From Opitutus terrae PB90-1 (GTDB taxonomy: Bacteria; Verrucomicrobiota; Verrucomicrobiia; Opitutales; Opitutaceae): a stretch of 64,000 bases of DNA. Positions 27,273 through 35,503 of this stretch are shown here, in pieces. The position numbers and the translations under genes are program-made. The stretch covers positions 5,775,001 to 5,839,000 of the forward strand of contig NC_010571.1 in the NCBI RefSeq assembly GCF_000019965.1, written 5' to 3'. How positions within the stretch are numbered: position 1 is the first letter of the stretch; each line of letters opens with the position of its first letter. The notes under the pieces are model-generated. The model worked only from the letters and a program-made list of their open reading frames with translations, made no database searches and was not told where the DNA came from.

Positions 27273-28028
27273 ATGGCCACCGATCCCCGCCCCCCGCCCG
27301 CTGCGGCCGACGTGATCCACGTCGACGTGCGCGATCCCGCCGACGAACTCCCCGCACCGCCTGGTGATCCGGTGCCTGGGGTCGCGCGGACGCTCGATCT
27401 CAAGGTGAGACTGCTCGACGAGAACGACCGTCAGGCCTCAGCCAACCGCACGCTCCTCGGCAGCCGCGGCATTCGCGCCCTCAATTTCGTCTCGGCACCA
27501 GGCTCGGGCAAAACCACGTTGCTGCAGCGCACGCTCGCCGCGCTCGAATCCGAGATTCGCTGCGCCGTTCTCGTGGGCGATCTCGAGACCGACAACGACG
27601 CACGCCGACTCCGTCGCCCCGGTCTCCCGGTCGCACAGATCACCACTGGCAGCGCCTGTCACCTCGACGCGAGCATGATCGCGCGTGGACTCGCCGCCCT
27701 CCCACTCGAGGGCGTGCGGCTGCTGTTTATCGAGAACGTCGGCAACCTCGTGTGCCCCGCTTCCTTCGATCTCGGAGAAAACCGCCGCGTCGTGCTGCTG
27801 TCGTGCACCGAAGGGGAAGACAAGCCGCTGAAGTATCCGCCGATGTTCGCCAGCGCGCACGCTGTGCTGCTCACGAAAACCGATCTCGCCGCCGCCGCCG
27901 GATTCGATCTCGCCGCCGCACGTGCCGCGATTAAACGCGCTGCGCCTCAGGCGGCGATGTTCGAGCTGTCCGCACGCACCGGCGAAGGCTTCGACGCCTG
28001 GCTGGCTTATCTTCGCGCGCTGCTGTGA
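27273..28028 (+). CDS. hypB: Hydrogenase/nickel GTPase HypB
   Basis: A 251-residue SIMIBI-class GTPase that drives nickel transfer. P-loop APGSGKTTLLQ (~74-84), GDLETDNDARRL, the metal site SACHLDASM, ENVGNLVCPASFDLGE and the guanine motif TKTDL are all present. The N-terminal CxxCGC high-affinity nickel site of E. coli HypB is absent, and no poly-His stretch replaces it, so nickel storage may be done by the neighbouring His-rich membrane protein (inference). The stop overlaps the hypF GTG. Confidence 0.95.
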   Translation: MATDPRPPPAAADVIHVDVRDPADELPAPPGDPVPGVARTLDLKVRLLDENDRQASANRTLLGSRGIRALNFVSAPGSGKTTLLQRTLAALESEIRCAVLVGDLETDNDARRLRRPGLPVAQITTGSACHLDASMIARGLAALPLEGVRLLFIENVGNLVCPASFDLGENRRVVLLSCTEGEDKPLKYPPMFASAHAVLLTKTDLAAAAGFDLAAARAAIKRAAPQAAMFELSARTGEGFDAWLAYLRALL

Positions 28029-30430
28029 ATGACCACGATGCAGGTGGCAAGGACGTCTCGTCCATGATCACGGGCGGGACGCCCGTGCCACACGCAGCGC
28101 GAGCCACCCGCTCTCCACCGGCGTCATCCGACGACGACGACCGGTTGTTGGAAATCACCGGCACGGTGCAGGGCATCGGGTTTCGCCCGTTTGTCGCGCG
28201 GCTGGCCAAAGAGCTGCGGATTCGCGGTTGGGTTCGCAACAATCCCCGCGGAGCCGCGCTGCGGATCGCTGGCGCTCCCGACCGCTTGGACGAGTTTCTC
28301 CTCCGGCTGCGTGCCGAACTGCCCGCCGCCGGGAAAATCGACTCACTGGAGCAACCTCCCGCGGGCGTCCGCGCCGACCTGCCCCCTTGTCCCGCCGCCG
28401 GCTTCGAGATCATCGCGAGTGCGACCACCGAACCGCCTACGTCGGCCGTCACGCCCGACCTGGCGATCTGCGCGGACTGTTTGGCCGAGCTCGGAAGTCC
28501 GCGCGATCGCCGCCACGGATATCCGTTTATCAACTGCACGCACTGCGGTCCACGCTACACGATTCTTCGTGCGCTGCCCTACGACCGACCGAACACGACG
28601 ATGGCGGAGTTCGTGATGTGTCACGACTGCGCCCGCGAATACGGCGATCCGCGCAACCGTCGCCATCACGCGCAGCCGAACGCGTGTTCCGTTTGCGGAC
28701 CGCACGTGACGCTGGAGGATCCCCCCGGAAAAAAACTCGCGGAGCGCGACGAGGCGATCGCAGCCGCGGCTGCATCCCTGCTGCACGGAAACATTGTCGC
28801 GGTGAAAGGCATCGGCGGATTTCATCTGCTGGCCGATGGCACCAACGAAACCGCGGTCGCAGAGCTGCGCCGCCGCAAGCATCGCGAGGAGAAACCGCTC
28901 GCCGTCATGTTTCCCTCGCTCGCCGCGGTCCGCGAAATGGCCGAGCTCAGCGAGGAGGAGGAGCGACAACTCACGTCGGCCGCCGCGCCGATCGTGCTGG
29001 TGCGCCGTCGGCCCGGCGCGGCGCTCGCCGTTTCGATCGCTCCCGGCAACCCGTGCGTTGGCGCGTTCCTGCCCTACACTCCGCTGCACAAGCTGCTACT
29101 CGACGCGTGTGCCCGGCCGCTGGTCGCCACCAGCGGCAACCTCGCCGAGGAGCCGCTCTGCACCGGGAACGTCGAAGCGCGCGAACGGCTCGGCCGGATC
29201 GCCGACCTGTTCCTCACGCACAACCGCGCCATCGCGCGACCGATCGACGACTCTGTCATCCGCGTGGCGCGCGATGGGCCGGTCCTGCTCCGCCGAGCGC
29301 GGGGCTTCGCGCCGACCCCCTTGCCCCTCCCCGCCGATTGCCGGTGCCGGCCGCCGCTACTGTGCGTGGGGGGAGAGCTGAAAAGCACCATCGCCGTGAC
29401 CACGGACACCAACCTCGTGCTCAGTCCGCATATCGGCGACCTGGAAAGTCCGCTCGCGCGCGCGGCCTTTCGCCACACGATCGACCTGTTCCGCTCGCTG
29501 CACGAGCTCACCTTCCGCGCCGTCGGGTGCGACGCGCATCCCGATTACGCGTCGACGATTTTCGCGGAATCCCTGGGGCTGCCGGTGGTTCGCGTGCAGC
29601 ATCATCTCGCGCACCTGCTGGCTTGTCTGCTGGAACACGGCGGCGGGCCAGAGCGCGTGCTTGGCGTGGCGTGGGACGGCACCGGCTACGGCAGCGACGG
29701 CACGATCTGGGGCGGCGAGTTCATCGTCGTCGATCGTCGCGCGCACACCGCGCGGCGCGTCGGTCACCTTCGCCCCTTTCGGCTGCCCGGCGGCGAGGCC
29801 GCAATTCGGGCGCCGTGGCGGACAGCGCTCGGTCTGCTCCACGCCCTCTCGCCTGATGCATCAACCGCGCTGAACACCCTGCCCAACACCCCAGAAGCGC
29901 AGCAAGTCCGCGCGCTGCTCGACGGCGGCCGGCACGCGCCGATCACGACCAGCGCCGGCCGGCTGTTTGACGGCGTGGCCGCGATGCTCGGGCTTCGCCA
30001 GCAAGTCACTTTCGAGGGACAGGCCGCGATGGACGTGGAAGCGATTGCTACCGATGCAGAGCCCAACATCACCGGCTGGCCGATGCCGATCGGGACATCC
30101 GAGCAAACCGGCCGGCTCGAGCTCGACTGGCGCCCGGCGCTGGCCGCGCTCACCCGCGAACTCGCGCACACGCCGGTGCCGACGCTGGCAGCGCGTTTTC
30201 ACGCCACGCTCGCCGCAGGCATCGCCGCGCTGGCCGAGCGTGTCGGCATCGAGGACGTCGTACTGAGCGGCGGCTGTTTTCAAAACGTCCGGTTGCTCGA
30301 GCTCACCACCGCCGCGCTGCAGGCGAAAGGTTTTCGCGTGCTGCGACATCGCATGCTGCCGCCCAACGACGGCGGCATCGCCGCCGGTCAGGCCCTCGGC
30401 GCGTTGTGGGGGATCACGTCGGTCGAATGA
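28025..30430 (+). CDS. hypF: Carbamoyltransferase HypF
   Basis: An 801-residue enzyme that makes the thiocarboxamide on HypE from carbamoyl phosphate. Domains in order: acylphosphatase (GTVQGIGFRPFVARL, ~48-62, catalytic Arg present), two zinc fingers (CADCLAEL..CTHCG, CHDCAREY..CSVCG, ~157-235), YrdC-like nucleotide-binding domain (AVKGIGGFHLLADG), and Kae1-like domain (QHHLAHLLACLLEHGGG, then LSGGCFQNVRLLE). GTG start at 28025 overlaps hypB. The first ~38 residues are an extra low-complexity extension that includes a translated palindromic repeat, so the native start may be later. Confidence 0.96.
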   Translation: MNDHDAGGKDVSSMITGGTPVPHAARATRSPPASSDDDDRLLEITGTVQGIGFRPFVARLAKELRIRGWVRNNPRGAALRIAGAPDRLDEFLLRLRAELPAAGKIDSLEQPPAGVRADLPPCPAAGFEIIASATTEPPTSAVTPDLAICADCLAELGSPRDRRHGYPFINCTHCGPRYTILRALPYDRPNTTMAEFVMCHDCAREYGDPRNRRHHAQPNACSVCGPHVTLEDPPGKKLAERDEAIAAAAASLLHGNIVAVKGIGGFHLLADGTNETAVAELRRRKHREEKPLAVMFPSLAAVREMAELSEEEERQLTSAAAPIVLVRRRPGAALAVSIAPGNPCVGAFLPYTPLHKLLLDACARPLVATSGNLAEEPLCTGNVEARERLGRIADLFLTHNRAIARPIDDSVIRVARDGPVLLRRARGFAPTPLPLPADCRCRPPLLCVGGELKSTIAVTTDTNLVLSPHIGDLESPLARAAFRHTIDLFRSLHELTFRAVGCDAHPDYASTIFAESLGLPVVRVQHHLAHLLACLLEHGGGPERVLGVAWDGTGYGSDGTIWGGEFIVVDRRAHTARRVGHLRPFRLPGGEAAIRAPWRTALGLLHALSPDASTALNTLPNTPEAQQVRALLDGGRHAPITTSAGRLFDGVAAMLGLRQQVTFEGQAAMDVEAIATDAEPNITGWPMPIGTSEQTGRLELDWRPALAALTRELAHTPVPTLAARFHATLAAGIAALAERVGIEDVVLSGGCFQNVRLLELTTAALQAKGFRVLRHRMLPPNDGGIAAGQALGALWGITSVE
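28069..28087. repeat. Dispersed palindrome (CACGGGC / GCCCGTG) within hypF start
   Basis: CACGGGC-GGGAC-GCCCGTG followed by CCAC. A second copy with spacer AAGAG and the same CCAC flank is at 45960-45978. Here it encodes part of the HypF N-terminal extension (ITGGTPVPH). Confidence 0.6.
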
Positions 30431-30454
30431 ACCGCCACCCGTGGGAGCCGCGGC

Positions 30455-31411
30455 TCATTTCCGCTTCGGTTCGCGCAGCTTCGAGTAGACCTGCCGGAAA
30501 TAGGAGCTTGGGCTGAACCGCGTCGCCTGCGGTTTTTCGCTCCAGGTCGGCCGCACCATGTTCATGCCCTCGCCGTCGCCGTTCCACGCCCAGGCGAGCA
30601 GCGTCCATCCTTTCGCGCGGGCGTGATCCACCAGCGCCGACCAGTCGGCGCGACCTTTGCGGCGTCCGCCGAATTCGCCGACCAGCACCGGCCGGCCGCT
30701 CGCTTCGAGCGCGTCGAGATCAGCCGTCGTCATCCAATGCCGCGGCCCGTATTCAACCCACCCGCTCGCATAAATGTGCACCGAGAAAATGATGTTCGTG
30801 TCCTCGATCAGCGTTGCGGCCTCACGCGCGACGTGCGTCTCCTGCGCCCAGCCGGGGATGTCGACGACGATCGGGCCGTCGTAAACCTCGCGGACGAGCT
30901 TGATCGCTTGGTTGTAGGCATCGGCGAACGACTGCGGCCTCTGCTTGTGGCTGCCCCACTCGTTCATGAGATTGATCGTAAGCGGACCCGTCTCGCGCAA
31001 CGCGCCGTAGTTTGCCCGCCACCATTTCGCCGCGTTCAAGAGTTCTTCGACGCTGTCGCTGCCGTTGAACCGCGCGTGATGGTAGGTGGCGATCACCCCA
31101 TAACCCTGCGCCTGCGCCTCAGTGAGCCATCGCTTCGCGGTCCCAATCGGGATCGACGGCTCGATCTCGACCCGCACCGTCTGAATCCGCGGCTGGGCGC
31201 GCATCAATTTCCAGCCGAAGTCGACCTGACCAGCGTTGAAATACGACGGTTGCAGGTTCACCCCGTCGCCGAAGCCCAGCGTCGCCGCGTGCAGCCCCAG
31301 GCCAAGCAGCGCCACCGTTAACCCCACGCCGACGCGCACCACGCGCCACGCTCCGCCGGCAGGTGGAACGCCAGCCGGATCGCCGGAGGCACGAGGAATA
31401 TGGGCGCACAT
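30455..31411 (-). CDS. Glycoside hydrolase family 5-like secreted protein
   Basis: About 318 residues from ATG at 31411; in-frame starts at 31477 and 31555 are possible and none has a clear ribosome-binding site. A hydrophobic leader (VVRVGVGLTVALLGLGLHA) precedes a TIM-barrel domain. The GH5 acid/base and nucleophile strands are visible as INLMNEWGS (Asn-Glu) and RPVLVGEFGG (Glu), with IFSVHIYASGW and WTLLAWAWNGDG between and after them. It probably cleaves beta-1,4 glucan or mannan outside the cytoplasm; specificity cannot be read. It converges on hypF and diverges from the esterase at 31544. Confidence 0.8.
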   Translation of the reverse strand: MCAHIPRASGDPAGVPPAGGAWRVVRVGVGLTVALLGLGLHAATLGFGDGVNLQPSYFNAGQVDFGWKLMRAQPRIQTVRVEIEPSIPIGTAKRWLTEAQAQGYGVIATYHHARFNGSDSVEELLNAAKWWRANYGALRETGPLTINLMNEWGSHKQRPQSFADAYNQAIKLVREVYDGPIVVDIPGWAQETHVAREAATLIEDTNIIFSVHIYASGWVEYGPRHWMTTADLDALEASGRPVLVGEFGGRRKGRADWSALVDHARAKGWTLLAWAWNGDGEGMNMVRPTWSEKPQATRFSPSSYFRQVYSKLREPKRK

Positions 31412-31543
31412 GAGGGCACGAGGCAGTCCCACCGGCCGAACGCTGTCAACGACGCCCGAGCCGAAGATGCCTTTCATCTGAAGGGCGAACGGCTCGGGCG
31501 GGTTTAGGCGTAGCGCCTCCGGACGCATACTCCGCTTTTCCCC

Positions 31544-32812
31544 ATGCACCCTCATCGTCGCCTGATCTGCTGGCTCATTTTGCTCGTTTCGCTCTGCACC
31601 ACGCCGCTGCTCGCGGTGCCCTACACGCTCGCCGACACCGACCAGCGCGCGCTGCCAAGGTCGGCCAACGGCCGGGACTACCTGCTCTACATCGCGCTGC
31701 CTTCGAACTACGCGAGCGAGCCGACCCGGCGCTATCCGGTCGTCTACGTGCTCGACGGCTACTGGGATTTCTCGCTGATCTGCACGGTCACGGGCCTGTT
31801 ACGAGTGGACGCCGCCGCGCCCGAAGTGATCGTCGTCGGCATTGGCTACGGTGGCACCAATCCCGACGTGAACACGCTGCGCGCGATCGACCTCACGCCG
31901 GGTGTGGATCCCTGGTTTGACTCGAGCGGCACGCGCTGTGGTCGCGCGGATGATTTTCTCAACGTCATCGCCAACGAGATCATTCCATTTGTAGAACGCG
32001 AATATCGCGCCGACCCCAGCTACCGCGTGCTCACCGGCACGTCCTTCGCCGGCCTGTTCTCCGCCTACGCCGCGGTGGAAAGACCTGGACTCTTCCAGGC
32101 TCATGTCGCCTGCAGCCCGTCGCTGTGGTGGCGCAGCAATTTCGTGCTCACCCGCGAGGCCGCGCTGTCGCTCACCCGCATGTCGATGCCGGTGCGGCTT
32201 TTCCTCAGCTACGCCAGCGAGGAAAGCTCGAGCATCATCGATTCCACGCGCGCGTTTTTTCGGCAGCTGCGACCGCGCACCTACGCCAATTTCGCCGTCG
32301 CCGTGCGCGAAGCAGAAGGCGAGCGACACTCGACCACCAAACCCGAAACCTACACGCGTGGGCTGCGCTTTGCGTTCGCACCGCTCGCCTCGCAACCTGC
32401 GAACGTGGCGGTCACCGAACGTTCCACGTTGGTGAACATCTCATCGCGTGGCTTCATCGGCACCGGTGACAACGTGATGATCGCGGGCTTCGTGATCGAC
32501 GGGCTCGTGCCGAAACGCGTACTGGTGCGCGCGGGCGGACCGGCGCTTACCGGGTTGAACGTTCCTGGCGTGCTCGCCGATCCGCAGGTGCGCGTCTATT
32601 CCGGCCAGACCGTCGTCGCCGAAAACGACAACTGGTCCGACACCGGCGAGATGGAGCTGGCCGTCCGACAAACCGGAGCGTACGCGTTCACGCACGGCAG
32701 CCGTGACGCCGCCCTGATCGTGACGCTGACTCCCGGCGCTTACACGGCGATCGGCTCCGGCGTCGGCGGCACGACCGGCAACGCACTCGTCGAGGTCTAC
32801 GAACTGCCGTAG
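31544..32812 (+). CDS. Secreted esterase (EstD/PF00756 type) with C-terminal repeat domain
   Basis: A 422-residue secreted protein. After the signal peptide (cleaved near TTPLLA), residues ~30-280 are an alpha/beta-hydrolase of the putative-esterase family: YPVVYVLDGYWDF, then nucleophile GTSFAGLFSAY (Ser167), and a late His in GERHSTT. It likely removes acyl groups from polysaccharides. Residues ~293-422 are a separate beta-rich domain (LVNISSRGFIGTGDNVMIAG, then RVLVRAGGPAL), which also occurs twice in the unrelated DUF362 protein at 53402-55672. Confidence 0.82.
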   Translation: MHPHRRLICWLILLVSLCTTPLLAVPYTLADTDQRALPRSANGRDYLLYIALPSNYASEPTRRYPVVYVLDGYWDFSLICTVTGLLRVDAAAPEVIVVGIGYGGTNPDVNTLRAIDLTPGVDPWFDSSGTRCGRADDFLNVIANEIIPFVEREYRADPSYRVLTGTSFAGLFSAYAAVERPGLFQAHVACSPSLWWRSNFVLTREAALSLTRMSMPVRLFLSYASEESSSIIDSTRAFFRQLRPRTYANFAVAVREAEGERHSTTKPETYTRGLRFAFAPLASQPANVAVTERSTLVNISSRGFIGTGDNVMIAGFVIDGLVPKRVLVRAGGPALTGLNVPGVLADPQVRVYSGQTVVAENDNWSDTGEMELAVRQTGAYAFTHGSRDAALIVTLTPGAYTAIGSGVGGTTGNALVEVYELP

Positions 32813-32945
32813 CGCTCGACCGCCACGGCCGAGCGAGTCTAGAGCCGAGGCAGATACACACCCCCTATCCGACTCAACTCTCATCCCTCAACTCTCAACC
32901 GGATCGGTCTCTCCGCTCTAGCCTCTCAGCTCTCCGCTCTGGACT

Positions 32946-34304
32946 CTAGACTATTTCCTCCTTCACCGGATCCCATTTCACCTTGGCCTCGCGGCGGTAG
33001 GACTCGACGGACATCACGAGCGCGACCGCTTCCTCGAAGGCGCGATCGACGTGGCAGCGCGGCAGTTCCCGCGAGCGCACGCAGTCAAAGAAGTTCTGCA
33101 TGTGCGAGGTGACCTTCAGCTCGCCGGGACGGAACACATAGTCCGGCGCGACCGCCGTGGGCGGCGCCTGAATGCCGAGGGCCTCGGCCGCCTTCCGCGT
33201 CTCCGCGGCCAGCCGGCGGCCCTGCATCACGCGCTGCTCCGCCTCGGGCTTCCAGTCCGCGATGTAGGTGCGGCAGAATTCCGACGAGCACTCCATCGTC
33301 ATGTCGCGACCGAGGAATTGGATCAGCTCGCCTACGTGCTTGTTGTGGAAACTGCAGTTGAAGGTCACCGCCAGCTCCTGCTTCGGATAATCGAAAAGCA
33401 CGTGCCACATGTCCGGCACCTCGCGATCTTCCTTCCAGAAATATTTGCCACCCTGCGTCACCGCGCTCTCCGGGATACCCATGCCGCGCACCATGTTGAT
33501 CGCATCCCAAATGTGCGTCAGCAGATCGCCGGCAATGCCGGTACCAAAATCCCAATACCGCCGCCACGTGAAGAAACGTTCCGCATCGAATGGCTGGTCC
33601 GGATGCGGCGAGTTCGCGACGAACCGTTTCCAGTCGATCGTTTCGGGCGAGGCGTCCTTCGGCATCTCTTGAATGCCGTAGTCGGTGTAGAATTTCCACT
33701 CCGGGTGCTCGTTGGTGCGGTCGATGTAACCGCGGACGAGCGGGACCTTGCCCAGCGCGCCGGATTTGTAGATCTCGAGCGCCTTGTGCATCTGCGGGAT
33801 GCTGTTCATGTGGTGGCCGAGCTGCATCACCACCTTGTTCCGCTTCACCGCCTCGCGCATCTGCTTCGCCTCGGGCAGCGTCTTGCACCAGCCTTTCTCG
33901 ACATAGATGTCCTTCTTGGCGTTTGCCGCCGCGACCGTGATCGGCGCATGCCAGAAATCCGGCACGGCGATGATCACCGCGTCGATCGACGGATCCGCCA
34001 CGACCTTCTCCCACTCCTTCACGATCCGGACGTCCTTGTTCAGGCACAGCTCCTTCGCCCGCGCGATGTTGCCCGCGTAGAGATCGCAGATCACGGAGAT
34101 CTCGGTGCCGGGCACGTTCTGCGCCGCCTGCAGCAGCCGGTGCCCTTGCGTGCCCACGCCGATGCAGGCGACGCGAATGGCGTTGTTGCGACCGGTCTGT
34201 TCGACCGCCGCCGGGGCGCGGTTCGTCGCCAGCATCAGACCGGCGCCCGCGAGCGCGCTGTTTTTGATAAAAGTCCGCCGATCGATCGAGTCCAAGGGTT
34301 TCAT
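32946..34304 (-). CDS. Gfo/Idh/MocA family oxidoreductase, Tat-exported
   Basis: A 452-residue protein starting MKPLDSIDRRTFIKNSALAG, a twin-arginine signal, then a Rossmann domain (RVACIGVGTQGHRLLQAA) and a C-terminal substrate domain (~190-430). These enzymes oxidise or reduce sugars with NAD(P). The usual EKP after the cofactor domain reads VEKGWCK here. The ATG at 34304 is chosen because the Tat signal follows at once. Many such periplasmic paralogs occur in Verrucomicrobia and Planctomycetes; the substrate is not evident. The coding region is preceded by ~375 non-coding bases shared with the next minus-strand gene's terminator region. Confidence 0.88.
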   Translation of the reverse strand: MKPLDSIDRRTFIKNSALAGAGLMLATNRAPAAVEQTGRNNAIRVACIGVGTQGHRLLQAAQNVPGTEISVICDLYAGNIARAKELCLNKDVRIVKEWEKVVADPSIDAVIIAVPDFWHAPITVAAANAKKDIYVEKGWCKTLPEAKQMREAVKRNKVVMQLGHHMNSIPQMHKALEIYKSGALGKVPLVRGYIDRTNEHPEWKFYTDYGIQEMPKDASPETIDWKRFVANSPHPDQPFDAERFFTWRRYWDFGTGIAGDLLTHIWDAINMVRGMGIPESAVTQGGKYFWKEDREVPDMWHVLFDYPKQELAVTFNCSFHNKHVGELIQFLGRDMTMECSSEFCRTYIADWKPEAEQRVMQGRRLAAETRKAAEALGIQAPPTAVAPDYVFRPGELKVTSHMQNFFDCVRSRELPRCHVDRAFEEAVALVMSVESYRREAKVKWDPVKEEIV

Positions 34305-34523
34305 AGGGGAATTGGAAAACTTCGGGGTTGCTGTGACGCCAGCGCACCGCCGCATCCCGGTCAACGGACGAATCCGGCATCACGATCACACGGCTTGAGC
34401 AACTGGTCGGCGGATTGACGTTTCACCCGCCGGAACGTTGCGCGCGAGACGAAAAGAGCACGGAGGCCGTGCCCCCGTGCTCGTTCGATTCATCGGCACC
34501 GCAATGCTGCGGCCGGAAGTGAC

Positions 34524-34679
34524 GCTAGCCGCGAACGCGGACTAGCTCGGAAATTTCATGAACAGGAGTGAAGCTCCGTCCGAAATTTCCGTCCGCCTGC
34601 GGCGGGGCGACCTTGTCGCGGCTAGCCCCGACAGAGTCGGCCCGGAGGCGGATATTTCATGAACTTCATGAAATATCCG
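34524..34679. repeat. Cluster of nested palindromes
   Basis: Outer pair GCTAGCCGCGA / TCGCGGCTAGC (34524-34534 / 34616-34626) encloses CGGAAATTTC / GAAATTTCCG (34548-34557 / 34582-34591). Next to it CGGATATTTCATGAA-C-TTCATGAAATATCCG (34649-34679) is a perfect 15-bp dyad with one central base. The last one lies just after the barrel-protein stop and may end its transcript. REP-like elements are likely. The rest of the ~375-bp gap holds no gene. Confidence 0.7.
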
Positions 34680-34681
34680 GG

Positions 34682-35263
34682 CTAGAAGTTGAAGCCCACA
34701 CCGAGCGACCAGTTCCACTGCCCGTCGTCGAACCGATCTTCGACGCTGCGCGAATGCTGGAACAGCCAGCCGTATTCGGCGGCGGCGACGATGAAGGTCC
34801 GCGGCATCACGTAGTATTTCACGCCGGCTTCGAGACCCGCGGCCCACGTGTCGCGCACCGAGTCACCGTAGATCCGCCCGAAGTTCGCGCCCACGAACGG
34901 CCGCCAGGGCCCGTTCGCCAGCACGTGCTGGTCGAGGGCCAGCTTGGTGGAACCATTCCACTGCGTGCCGCCGGTGCTCGGATTCGAATAGTTCACCGAC
35001 TGCCGCACGACCAGCGCGAGCGTGTCCGTCAGGTAGGAGCCGTAGGAAAACGAAACGCCCCCGAACGAGTCGTCGAAGTCCTTGTTGGTGGCGCCGCTCC
35101 CGCCGATCGAGAATTCGCGATCGCCTTTGTGTCGGTCGAAGGAATCGGCCGCGGTCGGGGCGTCGGTGCGCAGCGGCGCCGGCTGATCTGTCGTCTGGGC
35201 AAACGCCGCGAACGGCAGCAGCGCGGCGGTGAGCCCAATCTGGGCCAAGGTAGCAAGTTTCAT
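34682..35263 (-). CDS. Small outer-membrane beta-barrel protein
   Basis: A 193-residue protein with signal peptide (MKLATLAQIGLTAALLPFAAFAQ) and a ~150-residue domain of alternating strands, ending WNWSLGVGFNF with terminal Phe, as in OmpA/OmpX-type eight-strand barrels. FSIGGSGATNKDFDDSFGGV and PFVGANFGRIYGDSV are typical turn-rich segments. No peptidoglycan-binding domain follows, so it is a barrel only. Its function is unknown. It stands alone, transcribed toward the palindrome cluster at 34.6 kb. Confidence 0.78.
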   Translation of the reverse strand: MKLATLAQIGLTAALLPFAAFAQTTDQPAPLRTDAPTAADSFDRHKGDREFSIGGSGATNKDFDDSFGGVSFSYGSYLTDTLALVVRQSVNYSNPSTGGTQWNGSTKLALDQHVLANGPWRPFVGANFGRIYGDSVRDTWAAGLEAGVKYYVMPRTFIVAAAEYGWLFQHSRSVEDRFDDGQWNWSLGVGFNF

Positions 35264-35503
35264 GATGAGTTTCTTGGTTGTTGGGTAAGAGGCTGGGCCC
35301 GCGCGCACCCTCGCCCAACCCGCAGTCGATGCAACGGATACGCGCGGCAAAAGGCTCCCAGCTCTGTCTGGGGTAATGCCGGTTGGCCCGGGGTCCGGGC
35401 TCCCGCCTAATTCGCCCTGGTGTCTTTTTCCCACACCGGCGCTTCCGCGCGTCGCGCCCTGCCTCCGCGCCAGATTGGATTCCGATCGGAACACCAATCT
35501 TAC

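Noticed and set aside
32870-32945. CT-rich repeats considered as a CRISPR array
   Set aside because: Units are short, irregular and lack spacers; no cas genes anywhere in the window.
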